Source: UBA1361 sp041656375 (GTDB lineage Bacteria; Bacillota_I; Bacilli_A; RFN20; CAG-826). From it: a stretch of DNA of 51,571 bases. The DNA is taken from positions 1 to 51,571 of the forward strand of contig CAYPGR010000006.1 of assembly GCA_964410505.1 (NCBI GenBank), in the 5' to 3' direction. The position numbers and the translations under genes were made by a program. Below are positions 25,509 through 34,002 of the stretch, in pieces. The notes beneath the pieces are model-generated. The model was not told the origin of the DNA. It saw nothing but the letters and a program-made list of their open reading frames with translations, and did not search any database. Each line of letters starts with the position of its first letter. Within the stretch, counting starts at the first letter, position 1.

Positions 25509-26394
25509 TCACATTTTCATAATACGCGGGTAGTGGGGCGCTCACATCAATCATTTGACCTGTATATGGATGCGGGAAGACAAGTCGTGCAGCATGAAGT
25601 AATTGCCCTTCTTTATAGAGTTTTAAATTATTAGTCCCATAAAGGCGATCACCGACAACCGGGGTATTTAAAAATTCCATATGGGCGCGAATTTGGTGGG
25701 TCCGTCCCGTATCAAGTTCAACATCTAAAAGCATATAACCTTCATAACGGGCACGTACTTTAAAATGTGTTATCGCTAGTTTACCAGTACTTGGGGTATT
25801 TTCCATTTTTTGGTAGTTCTTTTTGCTACGGGCCAAATAGGTTTTAATCACCCCAGCATCTTCGTGAAGGGCGCCAACAACAAGCGCTAAATAGTGGCGC
25901 TTCATCTTGCGGTCTTTTAATAGCTTTGCCACCTTTGTATGAACATCATTATTTTTACAGACGACAAGGAGGCCACTGGTTTCTTTGTCGAGCCGATGGA
26001 CAATGCCTGGACGAAACGCACCATTAATATCGCTTAATGGTCCTTGGCGGGCAATAAGAGCATTAACAAGCGTGTCATCTTTATGACCAAAGCTTGGATG
26101 AACGACTAAACCGGCGGGCTTATTAATCACAAGTAAATACTCATCTTCATAAAGAATATCAAGTTTCATTTCATAAGGAACAAGGTCATCAGTGGTCATT
26201 GAAACATCCGAATAAGTCACCGTTTCGCCACCACTTACTTTGTAACTCGCTTTAAGCGCGAGCTCGCCGCGAAGGACAAGTTCTTCTTTAATTGACTTTT
26301 GCACTTGGGCACGGGGAAGGCCTAAAAGCTCAGCGAGCACAACATCAATCCGTTTCCCTTTTTCACTTTCGGGAATTAAAATCGTTTTATTCAT
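25483..26394 (-). CDS. rluD: RluA-family 23S rRNA pseudouridine synthase (RluD-like)
   Basis: 303 aa from the ATG at 26394 (AAGGTG six bases upstream); a longer in-frame start at 26445 would lie inside lspA. An S4 RNA-binding domain (ESEKGKRIDVVLAELLGLPR, about 8-70) precedes the catalytic domain. GIVHRLDKETSGLLVVCKN (about 127-145) holds the catalytic Asp of the HRLDxxTSG motif, and DTGRTHQIRAH is the second family signature. It converts specific uridines of 23S rRNA to pseudouridine. The ATG overlaps the lspA stop (ATGAATAA), giving translational coupling. The order ileS-lspA-rluD is common in Firmicutes. The exact target (RluD against related paralogues) is inferred. Confidence 0.92.
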   Translation of the reverse strand: MNKTILIPESEKGKRIDVVLAELLGLPRAQVQKSIKEELVLRGELALKASYKVSGGETVTYSDVSMTTDDLVPYEMKLDILYEDEYLLVINKPAGLVVHPSFGHKDDTLVNALIARQGPLSDINGAFRPGIVHRLDKETSGLLVVCKNNDVHTKVAKLLKDRKMKRHYLALVVGALHEDAGVIKTYLARSKKNYQKMENTPSTGKLAITHFKVRARYEGYMLLDVELDTGRTHQIRAHMEFLNTPVVGDRLYGTNNLKLYKEGQLLHAARLVFPHPYTGQMIDVSAPLPAYYENVIKRLEKDL

Positions 26395-26926
26395 GGGTTT
26401 CACCTTCTTTTGGCGCTTTCGGTTTGATAATTTTATAATCTTCAAGAATCATAATCGTCGCTAAACTTAAGATACCAAGAGTAACACAAATATCGGCGAC
26501 ATTAAAGATTGGGAAATGATAATTCCCAAATTGGAAGTGAATAAAATCCACCACCCCTTCAGTCCCGAGGAGGGCCTTGTAGAAAGCGCGGTCAATAAAA
26601 TTACCCCACGCCCCGGCTAAAATAACGGCTAAGAGAATCTTCTTGAGCGATGAAAGTTGCTTGCGGTAGTAAATGCGGATGCCAATAACGACTGAACCAA
26701 CGACCGCACTGATAACGGCGAGTAATGGCATATTACCGCTAAATAAACTCCAAGCGGCCCCTGTATTACGGACATAAGTTAAATGGAGAAAGTTAGGAAT
26801 AAGAGTGAGTTGCCATTGCGCGTTATAGGCCCACATTTTGGTCCCTTGATCAAGGATTAAAAGCGGGATTAAAAGCCAGGTCCAAGAGAAAAAGAAGGTT
26901 TTTAAAAGCGTTTTAAATTTATTCAT
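26387..26926 (-). CDS. lspA: Lipoprotein signal peptidase II
   Basis: 179 aa from the ATG at 26926, which overlaps the ileS stop (ATGAATAA); a longer in-frame start at 27064 would run through ileS. It is an aspartic membrane protease that cleaves the signal peptide of lipoproteins such as those at 2807-4642 and 11942-13009. Four hydrophobic segments are visible. The motifs VRNTGAAWSLF, WGNFIDRAFY (first catalytic Asp) and FPIFNVADICVTLG (second catalytic Asp) are intact. The tail KPKAPKEGETHE is hydrophilic. It is translationally coupled to ileS and rluD. Confidence 0.97.
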   Translation of the reverse strand: MNKFKTLLKTFFFSWTWLLIPLLILDQGTKMWAYNAQWQLTLIPNFLHLTYVRNTGAAWSLFSGNMPLLAVISAVVGSVVIGIRIYYRKQLSSLKKILLAVILAGAWGNFIDRAFYKALLGTEGVVDFIHFQFGNYHFPIFNVADICVTLGILSLATIMILEDYKIIKPKAPKEGETHE

Positions 26927-29639
26927 AGGTTTTAACCACGGCCGCACAGCGAGCACAAAGTTCATGGTCACCAACCGACACGAGTTCATCATGATAATTC
27001 CAGCATCGTGGGCATTTATGACCTTGATGTTTTTTAACTTCGAAGCGACTGCCAAGCGTGACATCGCTTACGATAAAGAGCCGTGATAATTCAGCTTTAT
27101 CCAGTTGCTTAATATTTTGTTCAAGCGATTGATAGTTTTCATTAATGGTGAGCGACCCTTCTTGACTGCTGCCAAGTAAGGCGGCTTTGCGTGCATTTTC
27201 GATGACGGCATTGGCTTCACTGCGGACATCAAGGAAATGGTCAAAGCTTTCGACGGCGCTTTCGTCATACGGAAGGACCCTTGGGAAACTTAAAAGATGC
27301 ACACTTGCTTGGCGGGTAAGGGTTGGGAAGAATGTGTAAATTTCTTCAGCGGTAAACGCTAAGATGGGGGCAATAAGCGGTAATAACGTTTTTGTAATCG
27401 TGTAAAGCGTCGTGACCACACTTTGGCGGCGTGGGCTATCTTTAGCTTCACAGTAGAGAATATCTTTTGTGATGTCGAGATAAAAACTACTTAACTCATT
27501 CGTGACAAAATTCATGAGGTAAGTTAAAGCACTGCCAAAATCATAATCATTATAAGAAGCAACCATCTTCGCAACGACTTTTTTAAGTTTTTCGATCATC
27601 CATGTATCGACAAGGGCAGTTGGGGCTTTTTCTAAAGCCATTAATTCTTCAGCACTTTCGTCAACACTTGGGAGATTACCTAACATGAATTTAAAGGTAT
27701 TACGAATCTTGCGGTACGTTTCACTTGTTTGTTTTAAAAGATCAACGCTTAAACGGGCGTCTTCTTGATAATCAATACTAGCACTCCATAGTCTTAAAAT
27801 ATCCGCGCCATATTCATTGGCTAATTTACTTGGATCAAGGGTATTCCCTTTTGATTTCGACATTTTTTCGCCCTTTTCATCGACTACAAAGCCGTGGGTG
27901 ACCACTGTCTTATAAGGACTTTTACCGACTGCAGCAACACTGGTCGTTAATGAACTATTAAACCAACCACGATATTGATCATTCCCTTCAAGATAAAGAT
28001 CAGCCGGGAACGGTAAACCGTGTTTATTAAGGGTATGATAGGCACTCGTGCCACTATCAAACCAGACGTCCATAATATCAACTTCTTTGGTGTAGTTTCC
28101 GTTTGGAGAAAGGGGGTTATGATAGCCTTCTGGTAAAAAGAAACGCGCATCTTTTTCAAACCAAATATTCGAACCATGTTCACGGATTAAAGCGATAATA
28201 TGGTCAAAAACAGCTTCTTCAATAATCGGAGTACCATCTTCATGATAAAGAATGGGGATTGGGACACCCCACACCCGTTGCCGACTAATTGTCCAATCAC
28301 CGCGATCACGAATCATATTTGAAATCCGGCCTTCACCCCAACTTGGATACCATTTCACCTTCGTGACTTCGTTTAAAAGCTGTTCACGAATCGGATTAAT
28401 CGAGGCAAACCATTGCGGCGTCGCCCGGAAGATAAGCGGTTTATTCGTCCGCCAGTCATGCGGGTAACTATGCGTAATTTTCGTATGGGCTAATAACGCT
28501 CCGACTTTTTGGAGGTCTTCTAAAATAATCGGATTAGCGTTTAAGTAAAATAGATTTTCATAAGGACCCGCTTCAGCGGTAAAGACCCCACGTTCATTAA
28601 CGGGGCATAAAACGTCAAGACCATATTTTTGCCCAACGATAAAGTCCTCCATCCCGTGACCAGGGGCAGTATGCACGGCTCCGGTTCCAGTTTCACTCGT
28701 GACATGATCACCATTAATGACAAGCGAGTTACGGTCAAATAAAGGGTGTTTAGTTTCGATTAAATCAAGTTCACTTCCTTTAAAAGTTTTAAGGAGATTA
28801 AAGGTAAGATTCGTTTCTTTGGCGACTTGGTCAACAAGTTCTGGCAGTAAGATGACTTGACCGACCGCACTATCATAAAGACCATAAGTAAAGCGTGGAT
28901 GAACTGAAATCGCGAGGTTCGCAGGAAGGGTCCATGGGGTTGTGGTCCAAATAACAAACTTGACGCCAGGAGCGATCACGCGATTTCCTTTAGTAACCGT
29001 AAACGCGACATAGATCGCGTCACTTGTCACATCTTGGTATTCAATTTCAGCTTCCGCCAGCGCGGTTTCGCTACTTGGTGACCAATGGACTGGTTTAAGA
29101 CCGCGATAAATAAGACCTTTTAACGCCATCATTTTGAAAACTTCAAGTTCACTTGCTTCAAAGTCTTTGGTCAGAGTTAAATAGGCATTATCATAGTCGC
29201 CGACAATCCCAAGCCGTTTAATTTGGGCTTTTTGCATCTCGACTTGCTTGTAAGCATATGCTTCACATAGTTCACGGAAGGCCGCGACGCTCATTTCTTT
29301 ACGGTTCACGCCACTCTTGGTCACTTGGTTTTCAATCGGTAAACCATGCGTATCCCAACCAAAGATAAAAGGCGTCTTATAGCCTTGCATGCTTTTCATC
29401 CGCACGACAAAATCTTTAAGGTTGCGATTAAGCATATGGCCACTATGGATGCTCCCATTTGCATACGGGGGCCCATCATGGAGAACGAAGAAAGGTTTGC
29501 CTTCGTTTTGTTTGAGCATTAATTGATATAAGTCAATCTCTTGCCACCGCTTTAAAATTAACGGCTCTTTTTGCGTCAAGTTCCCGCGCATTTCAAAACC
29601 AGTTTTTGGCATAAGTAAGGTATTTTTAAGTTCGATCAT
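26919..29639 (-). CDS. ileS: Isoleucyl-tRNA synthetase
   Basis: 906 aa, class I synthetase charging tRNA-Ile. The HIGH-type motif is PYANGSIHSGHML (about 60-72), the editing CP1 domain contains GTGAVHTAPGHGMEDF, and GEKMSKSKGNTLDP is the KMSKS loop. The C-terminal zinc finger CPRCWNYHDEL...CARC is complete, as in Firmicutes-type IleRS. AAAGGAG lies 7 bases before the ATG. A T-box leader with intact antiterminator sequence precedes it, so expression should rise when tRNA-Ile is uncharged. It heads the ileS-lspA-rluD operon, whose genes overlap. Confidence 0.98.
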   Translation of the reverse strand: MIELKNTLLMPKTGFEMRGNLTQKEPLILKRWQEIDLYQLMLKQNEGKPFFVLHDGPPYANGSIHSGHMLNRNLKDFVVRMKSMQGYKTPFIFGWDTHGLPIENQVTKSGVNRKEMSVAAFRELCEAYAYKQVEMQKAQIKRLGIVGDYDNAYLTLTKDFEASELEVFKMMALKGLIYRGLKPVHWSPSSETALAEAEIEYQDVTSDAIYVAFTVTKGNRVIAPGVKFVIWTTTPWTLPANLAISVHPRFTYGLYDSAVGQVILLPELVDQVAKETNLTFNLLKTFKGSELDLIETKHPLFDRNSLVINGDHVTSETGTGAVHTAPGHGMEDFIVGQKYGLDVLCPVNERGVFTAEAGPYENLFYLNANPIILEDLQKVGALLAHTKITHSYPHDWRTNKPLIFRATPQWFASINPIREQLLNEVTKVKWYPSWGEGRISNMIRDRGDWTISRQRVWGVPIPILYHEDGTPIIEEAVFDHIIALIREHGSNIWFEKDARFFLPEGYHNPLSPNGNYTKEVDIMDVWFDSGTSAYHTLNKHGLPFPADLYLEGNDQYRGWFNSSLTTSVAAVGKSPYKTVVTHGFVVDEKGEKMSKSKGNTLDPSKLANEYGADILRLWSASIDYQEDARLSVDLLKQTSETYRKIRNTFKFMLGNLPSVDESAEELMALEKAPTALVDTWMIEKLKKVVAKMVASYNDYDFGSALTYLMNFVTNELSSFYLDITKDILYCEAKDSPRRQSVVTTLYTITKTLLPLIAPILAFTAEEIYTFFPTLTRQASVHLLSFPRVLPYDESAVESFDHFLDVRSEANAVIENARKAALLGSSQEGSLTINENYQSLEQNIKQLDKAELSRLFIVSDVTLGSRFEVKKHQGHKCPRCWNYHDELVSVGDHELCARCAAVVKTYE

Positions 29640-29655
29640 CTTGCTTCTCCTTTAA

Positions 29656-29880
29656 TAAAAAAAGTCTAGGATAGGACGCATTACCGTGGTACCACCTATC
29701 TTCTAGACATGCTAGCGCTCAAGTCCTCATAACGGGAGGTTTAGCCGAGCATCACTACTAAACGTTCATGATGCCACTCAGAAGGGATAATTAAGAGGGA
29801 TCATTCTAAGGCTTGCACCAACTCCTTAGTCGCTAACAATGAGACCATCCTAATCGTGTCTTCGTCCGATTTCGTTCCTA
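29656..29880 (-). promoter_or_regulatory. T-box leader of ileS
   Basis: On the minus strand a Stem I region with the apical GGTGCAAGCC, a probable ATC (Ile) specifier at 29786-29788 (TTATCCCTTCTGAG context), and the T-box core AGGTGGTACCACGGTAA at 29681-29697. The terminator pairs CCTATCCTAGAC with GTCTAG...GATAGG, followed by seven Ts (29656-29708). Uncharged tRNA-Ile should favour the antiterminator. Confidence 0.93.
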
Positions 29881-29900
29881 TTATACACAAATTGTATAAT
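29880..29900. promoter_or_regulatory. ileS promoter -10 within an inverted repeat
   Basis: ATTATACA-CAAAT-TGTATAAT is a perfect 8-bp inverted repeat just after the ftsZ stop. On the minus strand its inner copy gives TATAAT (29880-29885) as the likely -10 of the ileS T-box leader. The -35 element is poor. The symmetry gives a second TATAAT facing the other way. Confidence 0.45.
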
Positions 29901-29906
29901 ATGTGA

Positions 29907-30998
29907 TTAATTTTCTTCTTTATCTTCTAATTCTTTAAGGAAAACAGGGAGGAAGTCATCATCTTCTTCAACCGCTGGTTCGATTTTTGTCCGGGTCGGG
30001 TTCGCCGGTTTATCTAAACTTGGCGTACTGGTGAAATCATATTGCTCTTCAAAATCACTCGCAATGACACTCACAATAATCGAATCTTCTAAGTATTCAT
30101 TAAGAGCGACCCCAAATTTAACGTCAAGATTTGAGCCGCTTGTTTCAACAATCTCATTGACCGTTTCTTGCGCTTCAAAAAGCGAAACATTCGAGCCGCA
30201 AGTCACGGCAATAATCGCTTTCCGGGCCCCTTGTAAACTGGCTTCAAGTAGGGGCGAATTAATTGCCGTTTGGGCAGCGTCTTTGGCTTTCGTTTTGCCT
30301 TTGCCCATGCCAAAGCCAATGAGGGCAATACCGCTATTACTAAGGGTGTTCCGGACATCGGCAAAGTCAAGATTAATAACAGCGGGTACAAGAATGAGAT
30401 CGACAACGGTTTTGACGCTTTGCGCTAACACTTTATCGCTTTCGCCAAAGGCTTGAGCAATCGGTAAGTTCCCGCCAGTAATGAGGAGTTTATCATTACT
30501 AACAACGATAATTGAATCAACGATTTCTTTTAAATTATTAAGTCCTTCAACGCTATTGGCGATCCGCCGTTTGCCTTCAAAGGTAAAGGGCCGGGTGACA
30601 ATGGCAATCGTTAAGGCGCCTGCTTCTTTGGCAATTTCGGCAATAATAGGTGCGGCCCCAGTGCCGGTTCCGCCGCCCATCCCGGCTGCAATAAAGACGA
30701 GATCTGCGCCGGTAACGATTTTTTCAATTTCTTTGCGACTGGCTTCTGCTGCTTTGCGGCCAACAATAGGTTCACCCCCGGCACCGAGACCATGGGTAAA
30801 TTCTTCACCAAGGACGATGCGGTTTTTAGCTTTCGAGGTGGCTAACGCTTGTTTATCGGTGTTCGCGACCCAAAAGGAAACACTATCAATTTGGTCATCA
30901 ATCATGCGGTTGACAGCGTTATTTCCAGCGCCTCCAACGCCAATGACCACAATACGGGCAACGGGCTCAAAATTATCTAAATCTTGTGTTCCAATCAT
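29907..30998 (-). CDS. ftsZ: Cell division GTPase FtsZ
   Basis: 363 aa, tubulin-like GTPase that forms the division ring. GVGGAGNNAVNRM (20-32) and the tubulin signature GGGTGTG (108-114) are intact, as are the NxDxxAL-like NTDKQAL and the T7 loop NLDFADVRNTL. After a short linker (about 320-340) the C-terminal DDFLPVFLKELED resembles the conserved tail peptide that binds FtsA. AAGGAG, lying inside the last ftsA codons, precedes the ATG; the ftsA stop is only 3 bases upstream. It is co-transcribed with ftsA from the promoter at 32209-32237. Confidence 0.98.
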   Translation of the reverse strand: MIGTQDLDNFEPVARIVVIGVGGAGNNAVNRMIDDQIDSVSFWVANTDKQALATSKAKNRIVLGEEFTHGLGAGGEPIVGRKAAEASRKEIEKIVTGADLVFIAAGMGGGTGTGAAPIIAEIAKEAGALTIAIVTRPFTFEGKRRIANSVEGLNNLKEIVDSIIVVSNDKLLITGGNLPIAQAFGESDKVLAQSVKTVVDLILVPAVINLDFADVRNTLSNSGIALIGFGMGKGKTKAKDAAQTAINSPLLEASLQGARKAIIAVTCGSNVSLFEAQETVNEIVETSGSNLDVKFGVALNEYLEDSIIVSVIASDFEEQYDFTSTPSLDKPANPTRTKIEPAVEEDDDFLPVFLKELEDKEEN

Positions 30999-31001
30999 AC
31001 C

Positions 31002-32186
31002 TTAACTCCTTGTTAGTGACCCAATACTCATCTTTTCATCACCGATATCTTGGGTATATTTCGTAAATGCTTTTATGAGACCTAAATTAACAGCGTAGCA
31101 TAAGTCACGGGCGCCAATTGTATCGAGTTTAACGATGTATTTATCGGGAAATGATTTATCACTGGCAATTACCGATTCATAGTTGTAGATGGCACTTCCG
31201 CCACCGACAAAGAGGAGCGGATATTTATTAAGCGACGGGATATTTTGCGTTTTACCAACAACTTTAATTTCATTGATGACTTTTTGGAGGTGGGTTTCCA
31301 GAAATTCTTTACACGTTAAGTAAATATCACTCAAATATATTTTTGTTTGTTCGCCTTTTTCGTTAATGCCCTCCGCTAAAGGGAAATTAATATTCATGCT
31401 GCGGTTATCTAGCCCGAAGTCTTTTTTAAGACGTTCCGCTTCTTTAATTTCAAGCCCAAACTTTTGGGCGAGTAAGTAGGTTAAATCATCGCTTCCTTCG
31501 TTAATAAGACGTGAAAAATATAGATTATGATTACTCACAAACGTAATCGACGTTGCTTTGGCCCCAAAGTCGACCAGGAAATACGTGTTCGTGGCCGTGC
31601 CTGGATTATTTAAGAGTTCAGTTAAGGCATACTTATCAGCGTAAACTTTAGCGACCTTTAATCCCGCTTTCGTCACAACATCAATATAGGTGTTATAAAT
31701 CCAAAGCGGTAACACATGAAGAAACGCTTCGACGGTTAAGGTATTACTGACTTCCCCTAAAGGTAAAATGCGGTAGGTTTGTTCGCTGTCTGTTTTAAAA
31801 ACTTGCGGTAAAATAGCGACAATCACTTTACTTGGATCAACCCGGTTTTTTCGAAATAAAGCCATGATGTTTTTGATATCAATGCGGTCAATTTTATTCG
31901 CCAGCGTATTCGTTGTTTGCGTCCCGCGGAAGACTTCAAAATCAATCGTCGGGAGGGCAATCACCACTTCACTAATGGTGTGACCAATACTTTGTTGGAC
32001 ATCAGCAACTAAGGTTTTCAGGGCTTGGATGATTTGATCTTGAATCATGATCTCTCCATTCACAATCGCGCCATTTAAACCGATTTTATTCGCATATAAA
32101 ACAATGGGTTGGCCATCGAGTTCATAGCCAACGACGAGTTTGACCGCGCTTGCGGAAATTTCGAGCGTGTTAATTGTCTTATCCAT
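31002..32186 (-). CDS. ftsA: Cell division protein FtsA
   Basis: 394 aa, actin-like ATPase that links FtsZ to the membrane. The N-terminal MDKTINTLEISASAVKLVVG is phosphate loop 1; a SHS2-type subdomain lies at about 80-165; YFLVDFGAKATSITF (about 198-212) is phosphate loop 2 and PLLFVGGGSAIYNY (about 322-335) the adenosine motif. GGAGT precedes the ATG. The C-terminus (TQDIGDEKMSIGSLTRS) shows no obvious amphipathic membrane-targeting helix, which FtsA normally uses. Position directly before ftsZ supports the call more than overall similarity, which looks low. Confidence 0.92.
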   Translation of the reverse strand: MDKTINTLEISASAVKLVVGYELDGQPIVLYANKIGLNGAIVNGEIMIQDQIIQALKTLVADVQQSIGHTISEVVIALPTIDFEVFRGTQTTNTLANKIDRIDIKNIMALFRKNRVDPSKVIVAILPQVFKTDSEQTYRILPLGEVSNTLTVEAFLHVLPLWIYNTYIDVVTKAGLKVAKVYADKYALTELLNNPGTATNTYFLVDFGAKATSITFVSNHNLYFSRLINEGSDDLTYLLAQKFGLEIKEAERLKKDFGLDNRSMNINFPLAEGINEKGEQTKIYLSDIYLTCKEFLETHLQKVINEIKVVGKTQNIPSLNKYPLLFVGGGSAIYNYESVIASDKSFPDKYIVKLDTIGARDLCYAVNLGLIKAFTKYTQDIGDEKMSIGSLTRS

Positions 32187-32208
32187 CTTTTACTCCAATA
32201 ATGTAATT

Positions 32209-32237
32209 ATTTTACAATAATTAGTCACGAATAACAA
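32209..32237 (-). promoter_or_regulatory. Promoter of ftsA-ftsZ
   Basis: Minus strand: -35 TTGTTA (32232-32237), 17-base spacer ending in TG, -10 TAAAAT (32209-32214), 22 bases before the ftsA ATG. It lies downstream of the terminator of the mraZ operon. Confidence 0.6.
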
Positions 32238-32272
32238 TTGCAAGGACATTTATTTCATATTTTAACGTTTTA

Positions 32273-32321
32273 ATAAAAAAGCCTTAGTGAAAATAGGGAT
32301 AGGGGATGCGTTCACTAAGGC
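32273..32321 (-). terminator. Terminator of the mraZ-rsmH-ftsL operon
   Basis: On the minus strand an 11-bp stem GCCTTAGTGAA/TTCACTAAGGC encloses a ~19-base loop and is followed by TTTTTTATT. It separates ftsL from ftsA. Confidence 0.85.
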
Positions 32322-32332
32322 AAGGGAATAAG

Positions 32333-32551
32333 CTAGATACGATGCGGTTCAACAACTAAAGGTTCAACGACCACGCTGTCAAGCACGACATCTTCACCTT
32401 TTTCTTGGTAAGCGTTAATGGCTTGCGCCACATAACGGTAAGGAAGAGTTAATGCAGCCGCACTAATCGCGAGAAAAACAATCGCCATCAGCGTATTACG
32501 GGCGCGGTAGAATCCGACCTTTTTGTTCGTTTTGTATAATTTGTCTCTCAT
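32333..32551 (-). CDS. ftsL: Minimal FtsL-like single-pass membrane protein
   Basis: 72 aa; AGGAGG lies 7 bases before the ATG, two bases past the rsmH stop. The basic N-terminus (MRDKLYKTNKKVGFYRARN) is followed by one membrane helix (about 20-40) and a short acidic, valine-rich outer tail (about 41-72). FtsL normally occupies exactly this place after rsmH and carries an outer coiled coil of 50 or more residues; here that part is almost gone. The call rests on position and topology, not on motifs, because FtsL is poorly conserved. Confidence 0.6.
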   Translation of the reverse strand: MRDKLYKTNKKVGFYRARNTLMAIVFLAISAAALTLPYRYVAQAINAYQEKGEDVVLDSVVVEPLVVEPHRI

Positions 32552-32553
32552 CG

Positions 32554-33492
32554 TTAGTTCCTCCTTTTTTCGATGATACGAAGTTTTGCGCTTGTGGCGC
32601 GGGGATTACGTTCATTTTCTTCAGGTGTCGCGATAATTGGCTTTTTCGTCACCAACTTAAACCGCGGTTCATCTTCAGGCGTCGGTAGAGCGAAGGGATG
32701 TTTATCTTCACGGGGTGAGGATAACGTTTTAAATTTTTGTTTGACAATCCGATCTTCGAGACTATGGAAGGTGATCACCGCAAGCCGACCACCTACATTT
32801 AAGAATTCTTCGGCCCGATCAAGCACTTCACTAAGAACGTAGAGTTCATCATTGACTTCAATGCGCAAGGCTTGGAAGATTGTTTTCGCCGGATGGCCTT
32901 TTTTCCGTAACTCTTTCGCAGGTAAGGCGCTTTTGATAATCTCGACTAGTTCGAAGGTCGTCTGAATCCGTTTTGTTAAGCGATATTCCGCAATTTTACG
33001 GGCAATTTTGGCACTAAACGGATGTTCGGCGTATTTGTAGAAGATTTCTTTAAGATGCGTTTCACTGTAATCATTGACAATCTTCTCAGCTGTTAATTCA
33101 TTATTTGTTTGATCCATCCGCATATCTAGCGGGGCGTCAAAGCGGTAACTAAACCCGCGTTCACCCACATCGAATTGGGGACTACTAACACCGAGATCAA
33201 GGAGAATCGCGTCGGCACCCTTAACCCCTAAGGCTTCTAACTTTGTCTTGAAATCTTTGAAGTTAGCGTGCACTAAGGTGAAGTTTGGCCGTACTTTTTC
33301 AAGCACGAGTCGGCCTTCATTAAGGGCGGTCATATCTTGGTCAAATCCGTAGAGATGACCGGTGGTTAATTTTTCTAAGAGCAAGCGGGCATGACCACCA
33401 CGGCCAAGGGTTAAGTCAACTGCAACACCATTTTTTTTGAGCGGTAAGTTAGCAATGACTTCATGGAGTAAGACCGGTTCGTGATTAGACAT
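32554..33492 (-). CDS. rsmH: 16S rRNA (cytosine-1402-N4) methyltransferase
   Basis: 312 aa, family length. It methylates C1402 of 16S rRNA using S-adenosylmethionine. The start MSNHEPVLLHEVI is typical, with the SAM motif VDLTLGRGGHARLLL (25-39), GADAILLDLGVSSPQFD and the RGFSYRFDAPLDMRMD signature. The C-terminal VITFHSLEDRIVKQKFK and NPRATSAKLRIIEK are conserved. Its ATG overlaps the mraZ stop by 8 bases, so the two genes are coupled. It lies in the mraZ-rsmH-ftsL operon. Confidence 0.97.
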   Translation of the reverse strand: MSNHEPVLLHEVIANLPLKKNGVAVDLTLGRGGHARLLLEKLTTGHLYGFDQDMTALNEGRLVLEKVRPNFTLVHANFKDFKTKLEALGVKGADAILLDLGVSSPQFDVGERGFSYRFDAPLDMRMDQTNNELTAEKIVNDYSETHLKEIFYKYAEHPFSAKIARKIAEYRLTKRIQTTFELVEIIKSALPAKELRKKGHPAKTIFQALRIEVNDELYVLSEVLDRAEEFLNVGGRLAVITFHSLEDRIVKQKFKTLSSPREDKHPFALPTPEDEPRFKLVTKKPIIATPEENERNPRATSAKLRIIEKRRN

Positions 33493-33928
33493 GATCTTTC
33501 TCCTTTAAGCCTTGGGCAATCGTCTCAAGGTTTTCGCGAGCGTTTGCTTCATAAGCTTCATAAGCGGATTCATCCCAAATTTCGAGATGATCGCCGACGC
33601 CGATGACAATGACGTTTGTGCTTAAGTTATATTTACGGAGCACTCGGACACTTAAGGTAATGCGGCCAGCATTATCAACTTCGAGTTCTTCAATGCTTGC
33701 ATACATGGTGCGGACATAAGCCCGGGCGTTAGTATCTTTATAGTTTAATTGATCAAGGGTGGCAATTTCTTTTAGGTAGGCTTCTTCGGGATAAACACTG
33801 ATTGAACCTTCAAAACCCTGTAAGATATAAAGTTTTTTAAGATCTTTTAATGCATCCCGAAAGCGAGCTGGAACGACAAGGCGTCCTTTGGCGTCTAAGT
33901 TATGGTAATAGGTGCCAAAAAATTTCAT
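33485..33928 (-). CDS. mraZ: MraZ, transcriptional regulator of the division cluster
   Basis: 147 aa with two SpoVT/AbrB-like (MraZ) domains: the first with MKFFGTYYHNLDAKGRLVVPARFRD, the second with ELEVDNAGRITLSVRVLRKY. The DAKGRL and DNAGRI motifs form the DNA-binding loops of a ring-shaped multimer. It regulates its own operon, as repressor in E. coli and activator in mycoplasmas. Two copies of AAAGTGGGAG stand directly before its ATG, the known form of mollicute MraZ boxes. The ribosome binding site GGGAG lies inside the upstream copy, so binding and translation signals coincide. Confidence 0.97.
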   Translation of the reverse strand: MKFFGTYYHNLDAKGRLVVPARFRDALKDLKKLYILQGFEGSISVYPEEAYLKEIATLDQLNYKDTNARAYVRTMYASIEELEVDNAGRITLSVRVLRKYNLSTNVIVIGVGDHLEIWDESAYEAYEANARENLETIAQGLKEKDHV

Positions 33929-33948
33929 CTCCCACTTTCTCCCACTTT
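33929..33948 (-). promoter_or_regulatory. MraZ box: two tandem AAAGTGGGAG repeats
   Basis: On the minus strand AAAGTGGGAG occurs twice head to tail (10-bp period) ending at the mraZ ATG. This fits the AAAGTG(T/G)N3 tandem box described for mycoplasma MraZ. The repeats also hold the GGGAG ribosome binding site. Confidence 0.85.
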
Positions 33949-33957
33949 GTTAATTAC

Positions 33958-33986
33958 ATTATACGCAAACGCCTGATTGTTGTAAA
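33958..33986 (-). promoter_or_regulatory. Promoter of the mraZ operon
   Basis: Minus strand: -35 TTTACA (33981-33986), 17-base spacer, -10 TATAAT (33958-33963). It lies just upstream of the MraZ boxes. Confidence 0.8.
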
Positions 33987-34002
33987 CAAAAAACGCACCT
34001 AA

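Noticed and set aside
26927..27064. Longer N-terminus for lspA
   Set aside because: It would be a shadow of the ileS zinc-finger end; the coupled ATGAATAA start gives the usual LspA length.
30481..31005. Long open frame (174 aa) antisense to ftsZ, and a second at 30031-30456
   Set aside because: They are shadows of the ftsZ reading frame; composition is unnatural (Ser/Pro/Ala-rich), and no ribosome binding site or family motif was found.
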